Part shown: positions 12,475 to 25,880 of the stretch, piece by piece
Layout of the letters: the number at the start of each line of letters is the position of its first letter
Position numbering within the stretch: position 1 is the stretch's first letter
Assembly: GCF_025766255.1 (NCBI RefSeq)
Contig: NW_026516866.1
Coordinates: forward strand, 1-53,566
Length of the DNA stretch: 53,566 nucleotides
Source: Zychaea mexicana
Taxonomy: Eukaryota; Mucoromycota; Mucoromycetes; Mucorales; Lichtheimiaceae
Direction: 5' to 3'
Position numbers and translations under genes: made by a program
The notes under the pieces: generated by a model
What the model saw: only the letters and a program-made list of their open reading frames with translations
The model's database searches: none
Told to the model about the DNA's origin: nothing

Positions 12475-13172
12475 TTAATACACCAGTTTTTCGTACTATT
12501 AAAGGCAGTGGGAAAGATATTAGAAAACACTCCAGAACACAATGTGATGATAACAACTTACAAGGTCCTTGGTCGTAGCGACGCACTCGTCATACAATTC
12601 CTTGTAATCCGCAGCAGCCTTCTCATCCTTGTTCTTGCCACCGAAAACAATCATCGTCACCGATGTAGGACGCTTGGTGTGGCTAGCTTCTCCAAGCTTC
12701 TGCTTGGAGGGAACGAAGATATATGGAATATCGTGATCTTCGCAAAACACAGGAAAGTGGGCAATCACGTCCATGGGCGAAATGTCACCAGCAATCAGGA
12801 CCAGACCCTTCTCGCCTTTACGGATAGCCTTTCCAACTTCCTTGACACCGCGACGAATGTGCTTTACTTTGCTGGCTGTTATTGTTTGCAACAACAGTGT
12901 CGATGGACCGAAAACAAGAAATTTTTTTAAATACCAGTTGTTTCTTGTTTTTCGACTGTTGATCACTCGACAAGAATGAATCTAAGAATATCTTGGTGAC
13001 ACTTACCCTTCTTGACAGTCTTGAACAATTTCTTGGACAATTTCTTTTCGGCCAATGGGTGTGCGATGGGTGAGATGAATTTTGGTGATTCGTCTTCGGT
13101 GTCCTGATCGACGTCCATGGAAGCAGCAGTAGCGGCAACCTTCTCCTTCTTTTGCTTCTTATCCTTGGCCAT
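12475..13172 (-). CDS. NHP2: H/ACA snoRNP protein Nhp2 (L7Ae family)
   Basis: Three exons, 13172-13007, 12875-12562 and 12495-12475, give 166 residues. The Lys-rich N-terminus (MAKDKKQKKEK) is followed by the L7Ae/L30e RNA-binding fold with family hallmarks HIRRGVKEVGKAIRKGEKG, VLIAGDISPMDV and YIFVPSKQKLGEA. Nhp2 binds H/ACA guide RNAs with Cbf5, Gar1 and Nop10 for pseudouridylation and pre-rRNA processing in the nucleolus. The last exon is only 21 nt and encodes YEKLVY and the stop. It is inferred because GTAAGT follows the KDL codons exactly and the alternative read-through adds an atypical tail. A short AT-rich promoter lies upstream. Confidence 0.94.
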
Positions 13173-15535
13173 TTTCGCTTTTTTTTGGGTTGATTGTGTT
13201 GTGCAAAGCAAAAAAAAATGTCAAAAATGCATCCGCCACCCGAAAAGACGAAAAGTTTTAGCGGGGTTGCAATTAAGCTCACGCTTGGCTCTATATGGAG
13301 AGGGGGCATGGCTTGCTTAAACTAATCGCAGGCTATAGACTCATTTGGTGCGTTATTTAATGTTATTGCTTTTTCTTACATAGGATCGTTCCAAATGGCA
13401 TATAAAAGCACAATTAGGTAAACATATTGGGTGGTCAGATATAATAACGTAGCACAACCAGGTTTCGGATGATGATGCTTGGTGAAAGTGTCAACGCCGG
13501 AAGAAGCGCAGTGTTGTTCATGCCCGCAAAGCTTGTTAAATGGAGAGCTTTGACCTTATACGGTATCTTGTTCTTCGCACGTTTATTGTTTTGGAGAGCT
13601 GGTCATTGCAGCTGGTGGTGTCTACTTGCTGCCACGAACGGTTGCCTTGGCTCTATAATGACAGATTTTGTTATTACAGGACAAAACGAGACGGCAGGGT
13701 GCATTTTAGTCTTCATTGACGGTCTGAACATATCCGGCAAAAGAAGGACGATAATGGATTGGTTAAAGGTAACTTCGGACAACCCGGATCATGTCTGTCA
13801 TCATTTTTTTTCATCGAAGATGCAGCTGTCAAAAATTATAAGCGGCCCGCGCTTTTCGTCCTAATGTACCTGCCATGTTTACTTTGCTTATGATACGCAA
13901 ATAACAGACAAGGGCATCGACATACAGTAGTTCAGTATCCACAGCGCCCTTTCCTTTTTCTTCTGGTGCTTATCAACAGCTCACATTGACTACTTCCGGT
14001 AAAATGTGCGTGGAGCTCACAGGAAAGGTGATGCTTGTCCTTTTAATTTCTGTCGAGCGCGTATTTCAGTTTGCAAGGATTCAAGCAACCTCTGCACAAT
14101 GCTTTTTAGATGGTTGGCTGGTTCCACATTTTGAATTTGAAAATATGCAGAGTTATCAAAGGATGTGTTCTTGGCAGCCTAATTCAGCTTTGAGTTTTAC
14201 TATCCAGTGAAGCTCTATCCAAAGTAACTCTGCTTGTATATACTGCTTTTCGAGGCTCTGCTGCTAATTCAGAAAGTTATTGTACATGTTAAAACGGCAT
14301 ACGCACTTGACAAAATATACGCTAATACGTAATCATTGTCCTGTAGTTACTACTTACCATTATTATCATTTTGCTGGTGCTGCTGTTATTGTTGCATATT
14401 AATGTACCCTCATTTAGGGTGCACTTGAGTACTATGTATATGATATAGTTATATGTAAAGCGATCAGTTGACCACAAAGTAAAAAACGATGTACCTGCAC
14501 TCTTGAAAGAGTGCTCTTCTCTTAAAAGTAGTTATATGTATCATATCGTGTTGTTTTGCTGTTATCGCTACAGTCAGCAGTAGAGGTTAGCGTTCAAAAG
14601 CGTGTGTTACACGCCAACATGCAGCAGCGACAAACCTCGTGACCTCACTCCCACTCGGTCAATCACGTCATGTGACGTAGCATGAGAAGATCTGGTACAG
14701 GTGGGAAGGCTGTCATTGTCATTATGTGGGTATATTATGTCTACGAGAAATTTGTATGTCAAAAGAGACCAGGTGCATGTCAGTCCATGGCGCCAGGGGT
14801 GGGTCAATTGACTGACCGTTTCACAGCACCAAATAAGGGTTGCTTTGTCCGGCCCCACTTTGGAAAGGTGGCTTTTTTTTTTGCAGATGGGACTACATAT
14901 CACCAATTTTAATCAGAACCGGACCCCGTCTTTCTGTAGGAAAGTGAGAGGATCATATTTTTTGGGCCGTTGTTCTTGACCCTTTCTCTTGCCAGTAGTT
15001 ATGGGACACGTATCTTACCGTAATGCGGTACATATCATGTATGTAGTACATCCGTCGCGTTGTGATTTGTAAGGAATTTGCCAAGAATCATCTGGTTTTA
15101 TACAAGCGACAACTGAACTGTTTACACGACGTTGCTGCTGTCCCCGTTGTTGCTTTGGAGAATAAGACACTAGATGCCATGTCATCTCCACAAGGCAAGC
15201 TGCCAAGTTCTGAGCAGGGCATCAGTCTTCTTAACAAAATGCCGCTACCAACCTGAGAAACCTTTCTGTCTCGAAAACAAAGTGGTCTGCCCGCAACCCC
15301 ATCGTTTCGGAGTGTATCGAGCGCCCCTCAAACCCATCCTTAAGCAGCCCAGAGATTTCACGTGAACCCAGGCCTGGATAGTGTAACCATTCGAATCTTC
15401 GGGCCCTGCGGAACCCGCAAGAGTTGCGCTTTCTGCTTCTTCCTTCTCTTTCTTTCTCCTTCGCTCTGTTCAACCAGAATCGCCTTGCCCTCGACTTGCG
15501 AACACTTACACAGCAGAGAGAACATTAAGCAAACA
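13173..15535. other. Gene-poor divergent gap between NHP2 and CHO2
   Basis: About 2.36 kb. Open frames at 13469-13864 and 13986-14210 (plus) have no recognisable domain and no plausible exon partners. The part next to CHO2 (15430-15480) is pyrimidine-rich (CTTCTTCCTTCTCTTTCTTTCTCC) and probably its promoter or leader. I found no tRNA or 5S rRNA signature. Confidence 0.5.
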
Positions 15536-18500
15536 ATGAGCGTCGATTCGGAGCTACGCCACCGTAATATGGCACCGTCAGAGAACGATGGCCATGGAAA
15601 GAGCAGACGTTTGTCGCAATTGTCTTCAGATTCATCGTCGTCGTCGTCTGCCGATTATGACATGAACAAAACCGCGCGCTTTTCGTATGGCAAGACACCT
15701 GACGGCAAAGGTTAGTTGCAATGCTTTATCTCGTGGGGCTATATGCATATTTCGCGGAAGGGCTTACTCATCCCGAGGCAATATCTTTACATGTTCTGTT
15801 TGACAGTCTTTCGCGTACCTGCCACGCGTGATATGGTGACAGCATTGTTGAACCCCAAAGAAAAGAAGAGCTTTTTCGATCTTCTGACACTGGGCACCAT
15901 GGCCGTCGAGATTGCTTTGCTGTTCTTGCTCCCTACGTGGGCCAAGCAGACACTGTTCATCTTCATCTTTTTCTTTTGGCGATTGGCATACAATGCCGGT
16001 CTGGGCGCACTACTGAAATACCAGAGCGATAGCCGAGGACTGGTCCGCATGGCCCAGAAGTACCAAATCTTTGACCAAGATGCAAACCCAAAGGCTTACC
16101 GTTGGCTCAAGACACAGTTGAGTATGAAGATGGGCGATGACTATGACTTTGCGGTAAGGTTTTTTTTGGATTTTGCGTTGAATGTCCGATGTAATCGAGC
16201 AAAAACGATTGGGGGGTGGGGGAGAGAGAGAAGAAAGCTGATCACTTTCGCGTTCGTGTATGCTGTTTTTTTTTTGCTGCAGTCGGCTCCGATAGAGTAC
16301 AATACCTGGCTGCTGTACCGCCAGTTGGTCGACTTGATCCTGATGAACGACTTTACCTCGTACATCTGCTTTACCTTGGCCTGGTTTAATCTCTCTCCCC
16401 AGTCCACGTTCATCTTTGGCGATGCTCTGCGCTGGGCTGGCGGCCTCTTTATGATCCTATTCAACATCTGGGTCAAGCTCGATGCTCAGCGCGTAGTCAA
16501 GGACTTTGCATGGTGTAAGTGGAGCCCTCTTTTGTAACAATAGATGGATAGGCCTATGGGATGATGTTGATAAAAAGGGGCAACGGGAGGCAAAAAGGTA
16601 CAATATTCCTGGTCAGGTGTGGATGCTAATTAATGAATGTGAATCGATATACTAGATTGGGGCGACTTCTTTTACCTGATCGAGCAGTCCCTGACCTTCG
16701 ATGGCGTGTTTGAGATGGCACCTCATCCGATGTACTCGGTGGGCTACATTGGCTACTACGGTCTCTCCCTGATGAGTGCAAGCTACACGGTGCTCTTTGT
16801 CAGTATCGCTGCACATGCATTGCAGTTTGCCTTCCTTGTTTATGTGGAAACTCCTCGTAAGTGTTTCACATCACGCATGATTTTATTTGTGTGTCTCGCT
16901 CGCTTACCTCATCACTTTTTTCTCCTTTCTACTGCAGATATCGACAAGACCTACAACCCGCCTACCCTTCCCAAGCGCCAACCTACAGCTGGTGGCTTCG
17001 TTTCATCCGACGAAGATGCTCGAGATATCAATACGACCTTGGACAAAAACGCCACACGCGACTTTTACTCGTACTATTTCCGCCGCGATCTGATTGTGTT
17101 CAAGAACTTTGACCTCTGCCGCTCCACCGATCTTGCATCCGCCGTTCTCATGTTCTACTCGCTCATCACCCCGCTCATTATCGGTGGTGAGGCTGGTGTT
17201 GCATTTGCTGTTGGACAAGCCGTGTTCTGGCGCATCTTCCATTCGTACGGTCTGGGTGCTTTGTTGCGTGCACAATCCCAGAACAAGCTGTTCACGCGTC
17301 ATTTCGTCAAGTGGGGTGGTGGTGTCGAGCAAGCCTTTGCCAACTGGAAGAGCATCTATAACCTCTCATTGTGCATGACTTACATTACCTTCTCTGTGGC
17401 CTGTTGGGAAATGTACTCCTTGCCGAGCAACTGGACATATGGTTTGACATTATTGCGACACACGCTCGGCTTGGGTTTCATTTCTTTGCATATTTGGACT
17501 GCGGTATCGATCTATGAAGTGCTCGGTGATTATGGCTGGTAAAGTATTGCAAGGAAAAAGCAGGGCTATTCAAACTTCATACTGGAAAGCATGTACTTAA
17601 TAAGATACAAACGTAGGTTCTATGGTGATTTCTTCATGGAGGATCAACAGACCACCCTTTTGTACACTGGCATCTACCGCTACCTCAACAACCCTGAAAA
17701 GATTGTCGGCCACGCTGCAATCTGGGGCATGACACTCATGGCCAACAGCTGGGCTATCTATGTCCTTGCCTTGTTCTCGCAAATTTCGACCTTTTTGTTC
17801 CTGAACTACGTCGAAGCACCGCATATGCGCAAGCTCTACGGTAATCAGATCCGCAAGGAGGCCGGTTTGACAAAGACCCTGAAGTCTGCTGCTATTGCTT
17901 TGCCCAACGCTATTCCGGACAAATTCCAGCAAGAAGTCAGCAAGTTGATCCGCGAAACCGCCGAATTGCAAGCTGCTGTCAACACAACCAAGAACGTCGA
18001 ACGTATTGTCAAGGAGATGGTTGAAAAGGTGGAAAAAACTGCTGAGGAAACGGCTGGTGCTGTGGGTGATATGGTCGAGGCTGCCCGTCCTCGCTTGCAG
18101 GAAGTTTTGGAGGAAACCAAGACGCTGCTCGAAACCTCACGCTCGCGCCTGATCCATCCTTTGGTTGACAACAACATTGGCACGTACGATTTGAGTCGCT
18201 ACTCTGTTCAAATCAAGACCCCCTCTGCAGACGGATTCACTCTCGGTCATCCTATACAATTATCATGGACTGCGCCCGAGAAGCACGGAGAGCGTGATTG
18301 GATCGGCGTGTATAAGGTCACGGCAAACAAGCATCGACATATTACAAACATCAGCTCACGGGGCTTGTGGCAATGGACAACCGCTAAACAAGGCGAAACT
18401 GAGGGCACATTGGTCTTTAAGGGGACTCAGTTGCCTTGGAAGACCGGCACATACGAATTCCGATACCACCATGACGGCAAACACAATGTCATGGCACGAA

Positions 18501-18937
18501 GTGTGGCGTTTGAAATCACAGCACCCAAGGCACCATCTGTGCAGGACACTGATGCAGTGCAACGCTGCATGCTCCGCTTGATCCAGAATGTTCTCGGTAA
18601 TGATCCCGAACGTATGCCCGTGACGCCAGTCGATGAATACATTGGGATGGGTGAGACTGAAGCACAGTATATCGCATATGCCATCAAGTTTATGTACGGT
18701 GTTGAATTCGCTTGGGAGATCGTACTAGCCGACAAGTGTGTGGCGCGACTGACAAAGCGAATTAGTCATGCTTTGGACGCGTTAGCACCATTCTCGGCAG
18801 TAGTGGAGGAGAAGAAGCATGCCGCAACAAATGGCCACGCACCTTCATCATCATCAACAACTTCTTCGTCTCCGTCCAAAAACCCATGTAGTCCAACTAT
18901 GATGGCCAAGGTCACTAGTGATTCCGCACTGTATTGA
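15536..18937 (+). CDS. CHO2: Phosphatidylethanolamine N-methyltransferase (Cho2)
   Basis: Six exons, 15536-15710, 15807-16153, 16283-16514, 16656-16856, 16938-17538 and 17617-18937, give about 958 residues, the usual Cho2 size. It methylates phosphatidylethanolamine with S-adenosylmethionine in the ER, the first step of the methylation route to phosphatidylcholine. Two homologous membrane halves are visible. One carries the APHPMYSVGYIGYYG motif and the other TGIYRYLNNPEKIVGHA, each followed by a hydrophobic hairpin. Many membrane segments occur (LFIFIFFFWRLAYN, AAHALQFAFLVYVETP). The soluble C-terminal region (GERDWIGVYKVTANKHRHI) is also typical. All junctions keep frame. Converges on UBR1 274 bp downstream. 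Confidence 0.95.
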
Positions 18938-19211
18938 TTTACCCTTCTTCCAGCCCTTATTGCCACCCCTCTCTAAACCCACCCCTTCCTCTGTCAAATA
19001 TATACATATACAGCATCCTTTATATACGCAGCTTTCTTTCCCCCTTCCCCTTCTGCTTTTTTCTTGCTTAATGTTCTTTTTATCTTTGGTTTTTTAGTAT
19101 ACTTTGCAGACAGAAAAAGAAAAGAATGTGACTTTTTAAATTTTGGGTCTTATGTAGATCAGAAAGAGATATGTGAATGATTATGTGTTATATACTATTT
19201 GTGTGTGTTTT

Positions 19212-22200
19212 TTACAATGTAGTCCAGCCACCAACATCGTAAGATGCTTCAATTTGTCTCGCTACGTATGCAGGTATACCATGTTGCAACCATAGTTTAC
19301 GGGTATCTGCGTATCGCTTGGCAGCCAAAAACTGGGGTCGACCTCGTCGTAATCCTTCATCCACTTCACCATGTGCATCCAAATAAGGTGCTTGCATAAA
19401 CCATCCATTCTCGTTATGGAGTACCAGTAAAGAACACCGTTTGATTAACAAGTACAAGCCGATCTCGCCACCACACCTATCAGACGAAGATTAACATGAT
19501 TGCCAGTGGCCAGAAACCCAATTCATATGTAGCACTTACTCTAACATGTGCAAATTGCACTCGCCTTCTTCACCTTCAGAACAACAAAAGCTTTGAGCAC
19601 ATACAAATGTACCACAGAGCAGACAGACAGCTGGGTCTGTAGGTACGGTCTTGCATCTTGGACATATACGGCGCATACTTTCATCCATCAACGCGTCCAA
19701 TCTTGTCGGTAATCGAATCAATGATAGTGGTGTTGGGAGATCTAATACGGTCCGCTGTGGTTCGCCTCGTCGCTCGGCTTCTTTGGCAAGTTGACCGCAC
19801 CATCCAGCCACCATCTGCTCTGTATCCTGATGTCTCAGCAGTGTAGCCAAACTAGGAAGATGCAATATCCGTAAAAGGCGGTCAAACTCGCTTTCTTCTT
19901 GTGTCAATGATAGATCCACGATAAGGCCAAACCGTGCAACTAGCAGAATCATTGTGCGACGCAAAAATGGCAGTGCAAACGACTTGAGCAACTTGTCGAA
20001 TCTGGCACTAGCACTAATATCGACTTGGCTATTGAGCTTGCTTGACACCATAGCAACAAACTCTCGCGTTGCAATGGCATCATCGCTATCGTTGGTTATT
20101 TCGCCGCCATCATTGTTTGCTTGATAAAGCGGGAGGGAGCCCTCTTGCAGCAAGCCAACAGTGATCTTGGTTAGCTCAGCCAACAGCAGCACGCGCATAA
20201 ACGGATATACATCGGTCTTGGTAACTTGGACCAGATGGACCGAAAGTTCGGAAAGTATCATGAAGGGGTCATCAGTCAAAAGTGGGGCGTTGTCATAGAG
20301 ACGGGTATTTGGGGCAGCCGCAGCTTGCTGATTGGTCGTCGTAGCCGTATCCGAAGCAAACAGCTGAAGCATTCTTTGTACAGCAACAGTATGCACTTGA
20401 ACCATGGTGCTGCTATCGTGTGAAACAGGTGGAATGTTAAATAATCGCGAGCCTGAATGCGGCGGTTCACTCTGGCACATTAGACTTGCGTAGGATATCA
20501 CCGTGTCGCTCAAAATACGCAACAGCATTTGTGCTTGACTAGGTAATTGGTCGTATAGTGTGTCGGATGAAGAGGATGCGCCTCGCATGGCTATCTCGAC
20601 GGCCGCAATGGTATACCCGAGCACTCCCCAAAGTGTATCAACATTCTTGATGCTGGTTGACAGACTTCGAGTCGCTTCAACGCCACAGATATCGAGGATG
20701 GCAGAGAGGACATCAAATATCCGAGTGTATGCAGAGCTGATAGCAGGAATAACACCGACAGCCGAGCGGAACAGCATTTCTGGTGGGCCCAGTCGGTTCA
20801 ACCGTTGTTGATGTTGTTCGTTGGCAGCCAGTCCAAGTAGCGTGGAAAACCCAGGAATTTTGTCCCGCGAGCTGCTATTTTCTCCGCGTAAAGATGGCAG
20901 TCGTGGTGCAAAAAGCATGTCACCACCAGCACTCCAAATACCGTACCCAGGCGGTTGTGATGGATTGATCGCATGCTGAAGCTTTTCTGCTGTCAAGTGA
21001 ATGTCCGCTTGAAGAAAGTGGTTGTATGATTCTTCGTCTGCGTTGGTGAGCACGCCAGGATGGGATTCGACCTTGCCTTTCCATAGGATGGGCATCAGCA
21101 CATTACCCAATGATTTGCACAGTGGGCAAGTGAATTCCTTGCGGATGCGGTTTTCAGGGTGGTTGCGCGTAAGTTGAGCCGTGTGTCGCTGCTCGATAGA
21201 AGCATAGTAGGCATCAAAGCACTTCATATGCATCAAATGACCGCATGTTGTCGCACAAAGACCAGCCTTGTGTCGGTCTGATGGAAAGCTGCCGCATGTT
21301 TGGCTTTCTTTATCGTCGCTGTTTGGTACTTGGGCATCAGGCCAGTCGCGGTCAAGACTGGGTCCCATCTCCGCCATGTTTTTAAATGTAGCGGGATTGT
21401 CCATTTCTGCCTCGCGCAAAATGTTCGATATCTGGATCAAGACAAGCATGCCGTACGGAAGGGATCGCTCGTTGACGTCTTCTTGACAAACAATGCATGT
21501 GCCTGTTGGATACGCGCATACTCGCTGAACCGTCGTAGCATCACCATCGACATCATTGATACCTTCTCCTTCGTTCTGCGCTTCTTCTTGTTCTTCCTCT
21601 TCTTCGTCGTAAAGATCTTCATTTTGCTCCATAAATGCAGACTGCGCTTGGGCAAACATGGCCATGATCTTTTGCTGCCTTTCCTTAGCCGCCTTCTTCT
21701 TTTGTTCTTGTTCAGACAACTCCTGCGTATTCGCATCCGCCGAAACATCATCATCCTTTTGTATGGTCTCAGAATACTGCTTTACTGCAAATTGAGCCTG
21801 GTCGCCACCACGCGTCTTCATTTGTTCCAAGATCCAATCAATCCGTGCGTGAGTTTCTTTGTATTGCTCGTCGTTACGATACTGGATCAGCACCTGGAAT
21901 AAGCTCATCTCTTGTTCGCTGGCATCGTCAGGCGACTCAAATGTAAATACACGACCTGTTGCATATTGGCAAAACTCGCTTGGGTCTTGTACGGTCATGG
22001 AAAGCAGGATTAAATACATGGCCTCATCAAGCACCGTATCACTCTTGTGACTCTCGCGCAGGCGTCGAACGTTGTAAAGTGTGTACACTATCATCTGAAC
22101 AATGACTGGCGAGCTAAGCAAACGCTCTAATCCTTGAAAAGGTCCTTGGACCCATTCGAAAGGCTTTGGCAGCACAAAAAAGGTCGATTCGTCCTGATCT

Positions 22201-25200
22201 GGATGTTCCTTCTTCCACCGGTTCTTGAGCACGAGTTCCGCCTCACCACGGTTATTTCGGCTGTAGTGCCAGAAATAGGGATCCACCATGTTAAAATACT
22301 CGTCACGCAACTCATACCGTCCAGAGTCATTGAGCGTAACAGGTTCTTTAAATATGGCAACCTCGTTGAGGATTTCGTCAAAGTCGTGGTGTTCAGTCAA
22401 ACGTTCAGGTATCCGCTTGACGAGTTCCGAGTAAACTGTGTGGCCGAGGCAAAGGTGATGGACAATTTCACGTCTGATCTTGTCTTGAACCGGCTTGTGT
22501 GTGGCATTCGTGCGTTCAGAGACACACAGGATCAAAAGATACAGAATTTCTTCCACCATAAACGTAGACTGCATGTTATCGTATTGACCGTGTTCAGTGT
22601 CACCTGTAAACCATGGGACTAGGTCGAAGCGATCCATCAAGGTTGCAAGCACATAGTTGGGGTCGATCGTTACGAATGCGAACTGTAGGAGGAAAATATC
22701 ACTGTCGTAGGTTGCTTCACGGAGTGATATGTCACGATAATGGTGGACCTGGAAAAGAAACAACAGTTAGTGACTTTATAACCAAATATGATATTTTCAC
22801 TCATGTCGTACCTGATTTCGAATATTGTATCCATTCCTAACCCAAACACCAGCTCTAATCTGCGAAGAGAATGCCAGTGTGCGAATAGGGAAATCCAAAA
22901 TACGAGGTAGCATATCCGTGTCCATCGAATTGAACAGTGCGACGGCGTTGGCAAATCCAGAGGACCATCCTGATTGTTGCAAAACATCATCGGTTATCCA
23001 GCTTGCCGCCTCAAGAACACCCGCCAAAAGCCAGTGGAGTGGATGATGGAAGGAAACCGGCTCGGAGGAAATATCGTACTTGATTAGACTCATATCGCCA
23101 AGGTAGGGCAAGGTGACGGTGTGTCGATTTACACTAGTTGTTGCGGGAACCATACCGTCTTCGATGGTACCCACGCCCCACGCATCAATGGCTTTAAGTA
23201 TCCTAGCAACAGCACGGACCAGCGTTTGTGCAGATTGAATTTGTTGCTCCGATGTCTCGGACGGCAATGCATTGTAACAGTCAGAGAATGCACGGCAACA
23301 CTTGGCGATCTGCAAGGTGACATTGAATGCATTGACCCATATTTCGGATTCGTATTCGACATGCGTATCCTTTTGACATAATTGTGGATTCATGGCCTGG
23401 AAGAGCGAAATGAGGTCGAGATAATGCCGTAAGAACACTGGATCTTGGGCAAGCAACGGCTTGAGAAGGTCGACGTTGAGGATATAGCGTAAGTCGTGGA
23501 ATGCGTTAAAGTATCGGCGGGTGCGGAAAGCCTTTGATTCACAGCTAAGTCTTGTTGGTAGATTAGGGCGTTCACTAGGTGGAAGATAGTAGATTTGATC
23601 GGTGGTAAAGAACGCTGCTAATGTAGAGCAAATGAGACCGAAAAAGTAATATTCGTTCACGAGCAAACTGCATACTGATGGCACAGTGAGGAGCTGGACA
23701 GAGAACAGGATGAAGGCACTTTCAGGCTCTCGATCCCGGAACAAGAAAGCATCTGCCAATCTTGCGTAGTTCCGTACTAGTCGCTTGCCTATTTCAAAAA
23801 ACTTCATCAATTAGCAAAGCTATCCTGTTCACTACCACTCAAAGGAGCAAAATATACGAAACTTACCGAATCGCTTCTTAAACACTGGGTTGGATCCAAG
23901 TGTTAAGATGTAAAGCTCGCGCAAAGATATCCGTACTTCTTTCCAAACTCGGAGATCATAAAGTAAGAAATAGTCGAGTCTACGCTTCTTTTCAAATTCG
24001 CGCTGGATAGCCAAGGCCAAGGCACGCGTTTCATTCATTTCTCTGACAGGGATCAGTTGACGTGGTATATCAAGGAATGCAGCGAAATTCTGTTCTTCTA
24101 GAGCCAAACGACGATGATCTTTGACCATTGGTGCTGGATCCCATTCGATGCTGGCGATATCGTTTTGGTTCTGATATATAATCGGGTAATTATCAGGATC
24201 GATATGCTCGATAACAGGTACAACAATATCCGCTGCTTCATCTGGCTCGTCCATCTCGACATCCTCTTCTTCCTCGACTTCTTGTGTATGGGCCACCAAC
24301 ATTTCTCCTTGCTCTGATTCAGATCCATTCATCACTGTGTCGTCCCCACTTGCAATGTTATAATCTTCCAAATCGTCTTCCTCATCTTCTGACAAGAGTC
24401 GTACCGGTGGCGAACCTGTTGTAAGAATAGCAAGCGGCCGTGGTAACTCCCAGCAAACACAAAATTCCTCACACAAGATTGTCCGGATAGTGTCGTTCTC
24501 GTTCAATGGAAATGGAGCCCGAGCAAGCTCCTGAAGCCAGTCGATCAGTACAGCACATACTTGTTCTCGAAACACATCGCGTGCTGGTTTAATCGTTACA
24601 CCAAATCCAATATTCGTCAACGGTGCTGCCATGGACCGTAGTTCGTCCAAGTTAACTGACGTTCCGAGCTTTTCTCGACCTTGCATCTGGATTGTCTCGA
24701 CGATACGTCGCGCATGTTCATAGTCGCAAGGCAAGGCACGCATTACCGATTCACACACGTCTTTGAGTGAATGTGTCTCGTCGTTCCATGCAATTAATGA
24801 ATAGAGCATATCGTCATCCACAGCCTGTCGCGCTGCACTCGCACTCTCTTCTTGATTTTCCTTGTCCATGTCCATATCGTCATGAAATTGCTGCTGTGCG
24901 CGTTGCTTTCGCTTCTTGTGCAGGCCTGTCCGTGCTGGTACTTTCATTCGGCGAAAAATGACACACTCGTTCTTGTTCCACTGGATGATTTCGTCGTTTG
25001 TAGCTGGTAATGCGATTTCTTCGGATGCAAGGGAAAACACGCAGAGGATAAAATCGAGGATTGTCGTTAAGCATTTGCGTATGTGCTTTTCCATGGCTTT
25101 GGATGAAGCTGATCGCTGCCCAGGCGAGAACGCTGCACGAGAGCAGTGAGCGTCGCACTCTAATGGCACCTTCCATGCCTCGGGGTCGCCGCAGTCGCAA

Positions 25201-25880
25201 CAACCGCCTGAGCCAGGGCTGATTGATACGAATACAGTGTGGTGTTCGTGATTGCTGGAATGAAAGCACTTTGAACAAAGCACACACGTATCATCAAGAC
25301 CGCAGTTTCTTTTGAGACAATGAATATTAATACACATCAGCGTCCCTAGCTTGATCCGTATACAAGCTTTCAAATCGCAGAAACTATATGCTTACCTACA
25401 CCGGTAAACCGGTTCTCCTTTGCGAAACACTCGGCCACAGCGTTCAAGATGAGGTCGTTTGTACGTGTGCATGTTGCTGGTGTTGCTGTTGTTGTTGTCC
25501 ATGTCTGCATCCTCTTGTGCCTGACTTAAACCAGTGCGATCGCTTGTTCCTTCATCGTTGTTACGCGTACGTCGATGACGGTGCAAGAGTGACCGATCGA
25601 TCGATTCGTCAAATTCTCGACGATCTGGGAAGAAGTGTTGCTGCATCAATTCGTTCTTGTTTTTCCAGAGCGATGCATAACATTTCTGCAGAAGAGCCCG
25701 TTTAGCTGCGTCGTCGAACGTGTAATCGAAAATAAACGGTGTTTGCCACAGAAAAGTGGCAAGATCGTACGATGCATAAGGTGTAGATGGGTCAATGGTA
25801 AACGGCATGGCTGAATTTTCCTGCTGTAGCTGTTGGTGGTGTTGCTGATCGTCGACACTGCTGAGTCGACGTTTCGACAT
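19212..25880 (-). CDS. UBR1: N-recognin E3 ubiquitin ligase Ubr1
   Basis: Five exons, 25880-25396, 25308-23867, 23788-22812, 22748-19540 and 19476-19212, give about 2125 residues. The UBR box (about 148-220) starts CGRVFRKGEP and continues CGLDDTCVLCSKCF and CCDCGDPEAW, binding basic N-terminal residues of type-1 N-degrons. A ClpS-like N-domain (AWNDETHSLKDV) for bulky hydrophobic N-termini follows. A large helical region leads to a RING-type finger near 1385-1560 (CIVCQEDV ... CGHLMHMKCFDAYY ... CPLCKSLGN). The C-terminal cap (APYLDAHGEVDEGLRRGRP ... LWLQHGIP) is the conserved Ubr1 autoinhibitory end. A short fifth exon supplies that cap. It acts with the Rad6 E2 enzyme in the N-end rule pathway. 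Acidic linkers are low-complexity. Confidence 0.95.

Noticed and set aside
13469..13864. 131-codon open frame on plus between NHP2 and CHO2
   Set aside because: No domain, no plausible exon partners, no poly-A or promoter context; treated as non-coding.
15361..15420. TTCGAATC-like box suggesting a tRNA B box
   Set aside because: No acceptor-stem or anticodon-arm pairing could be found on either strand.
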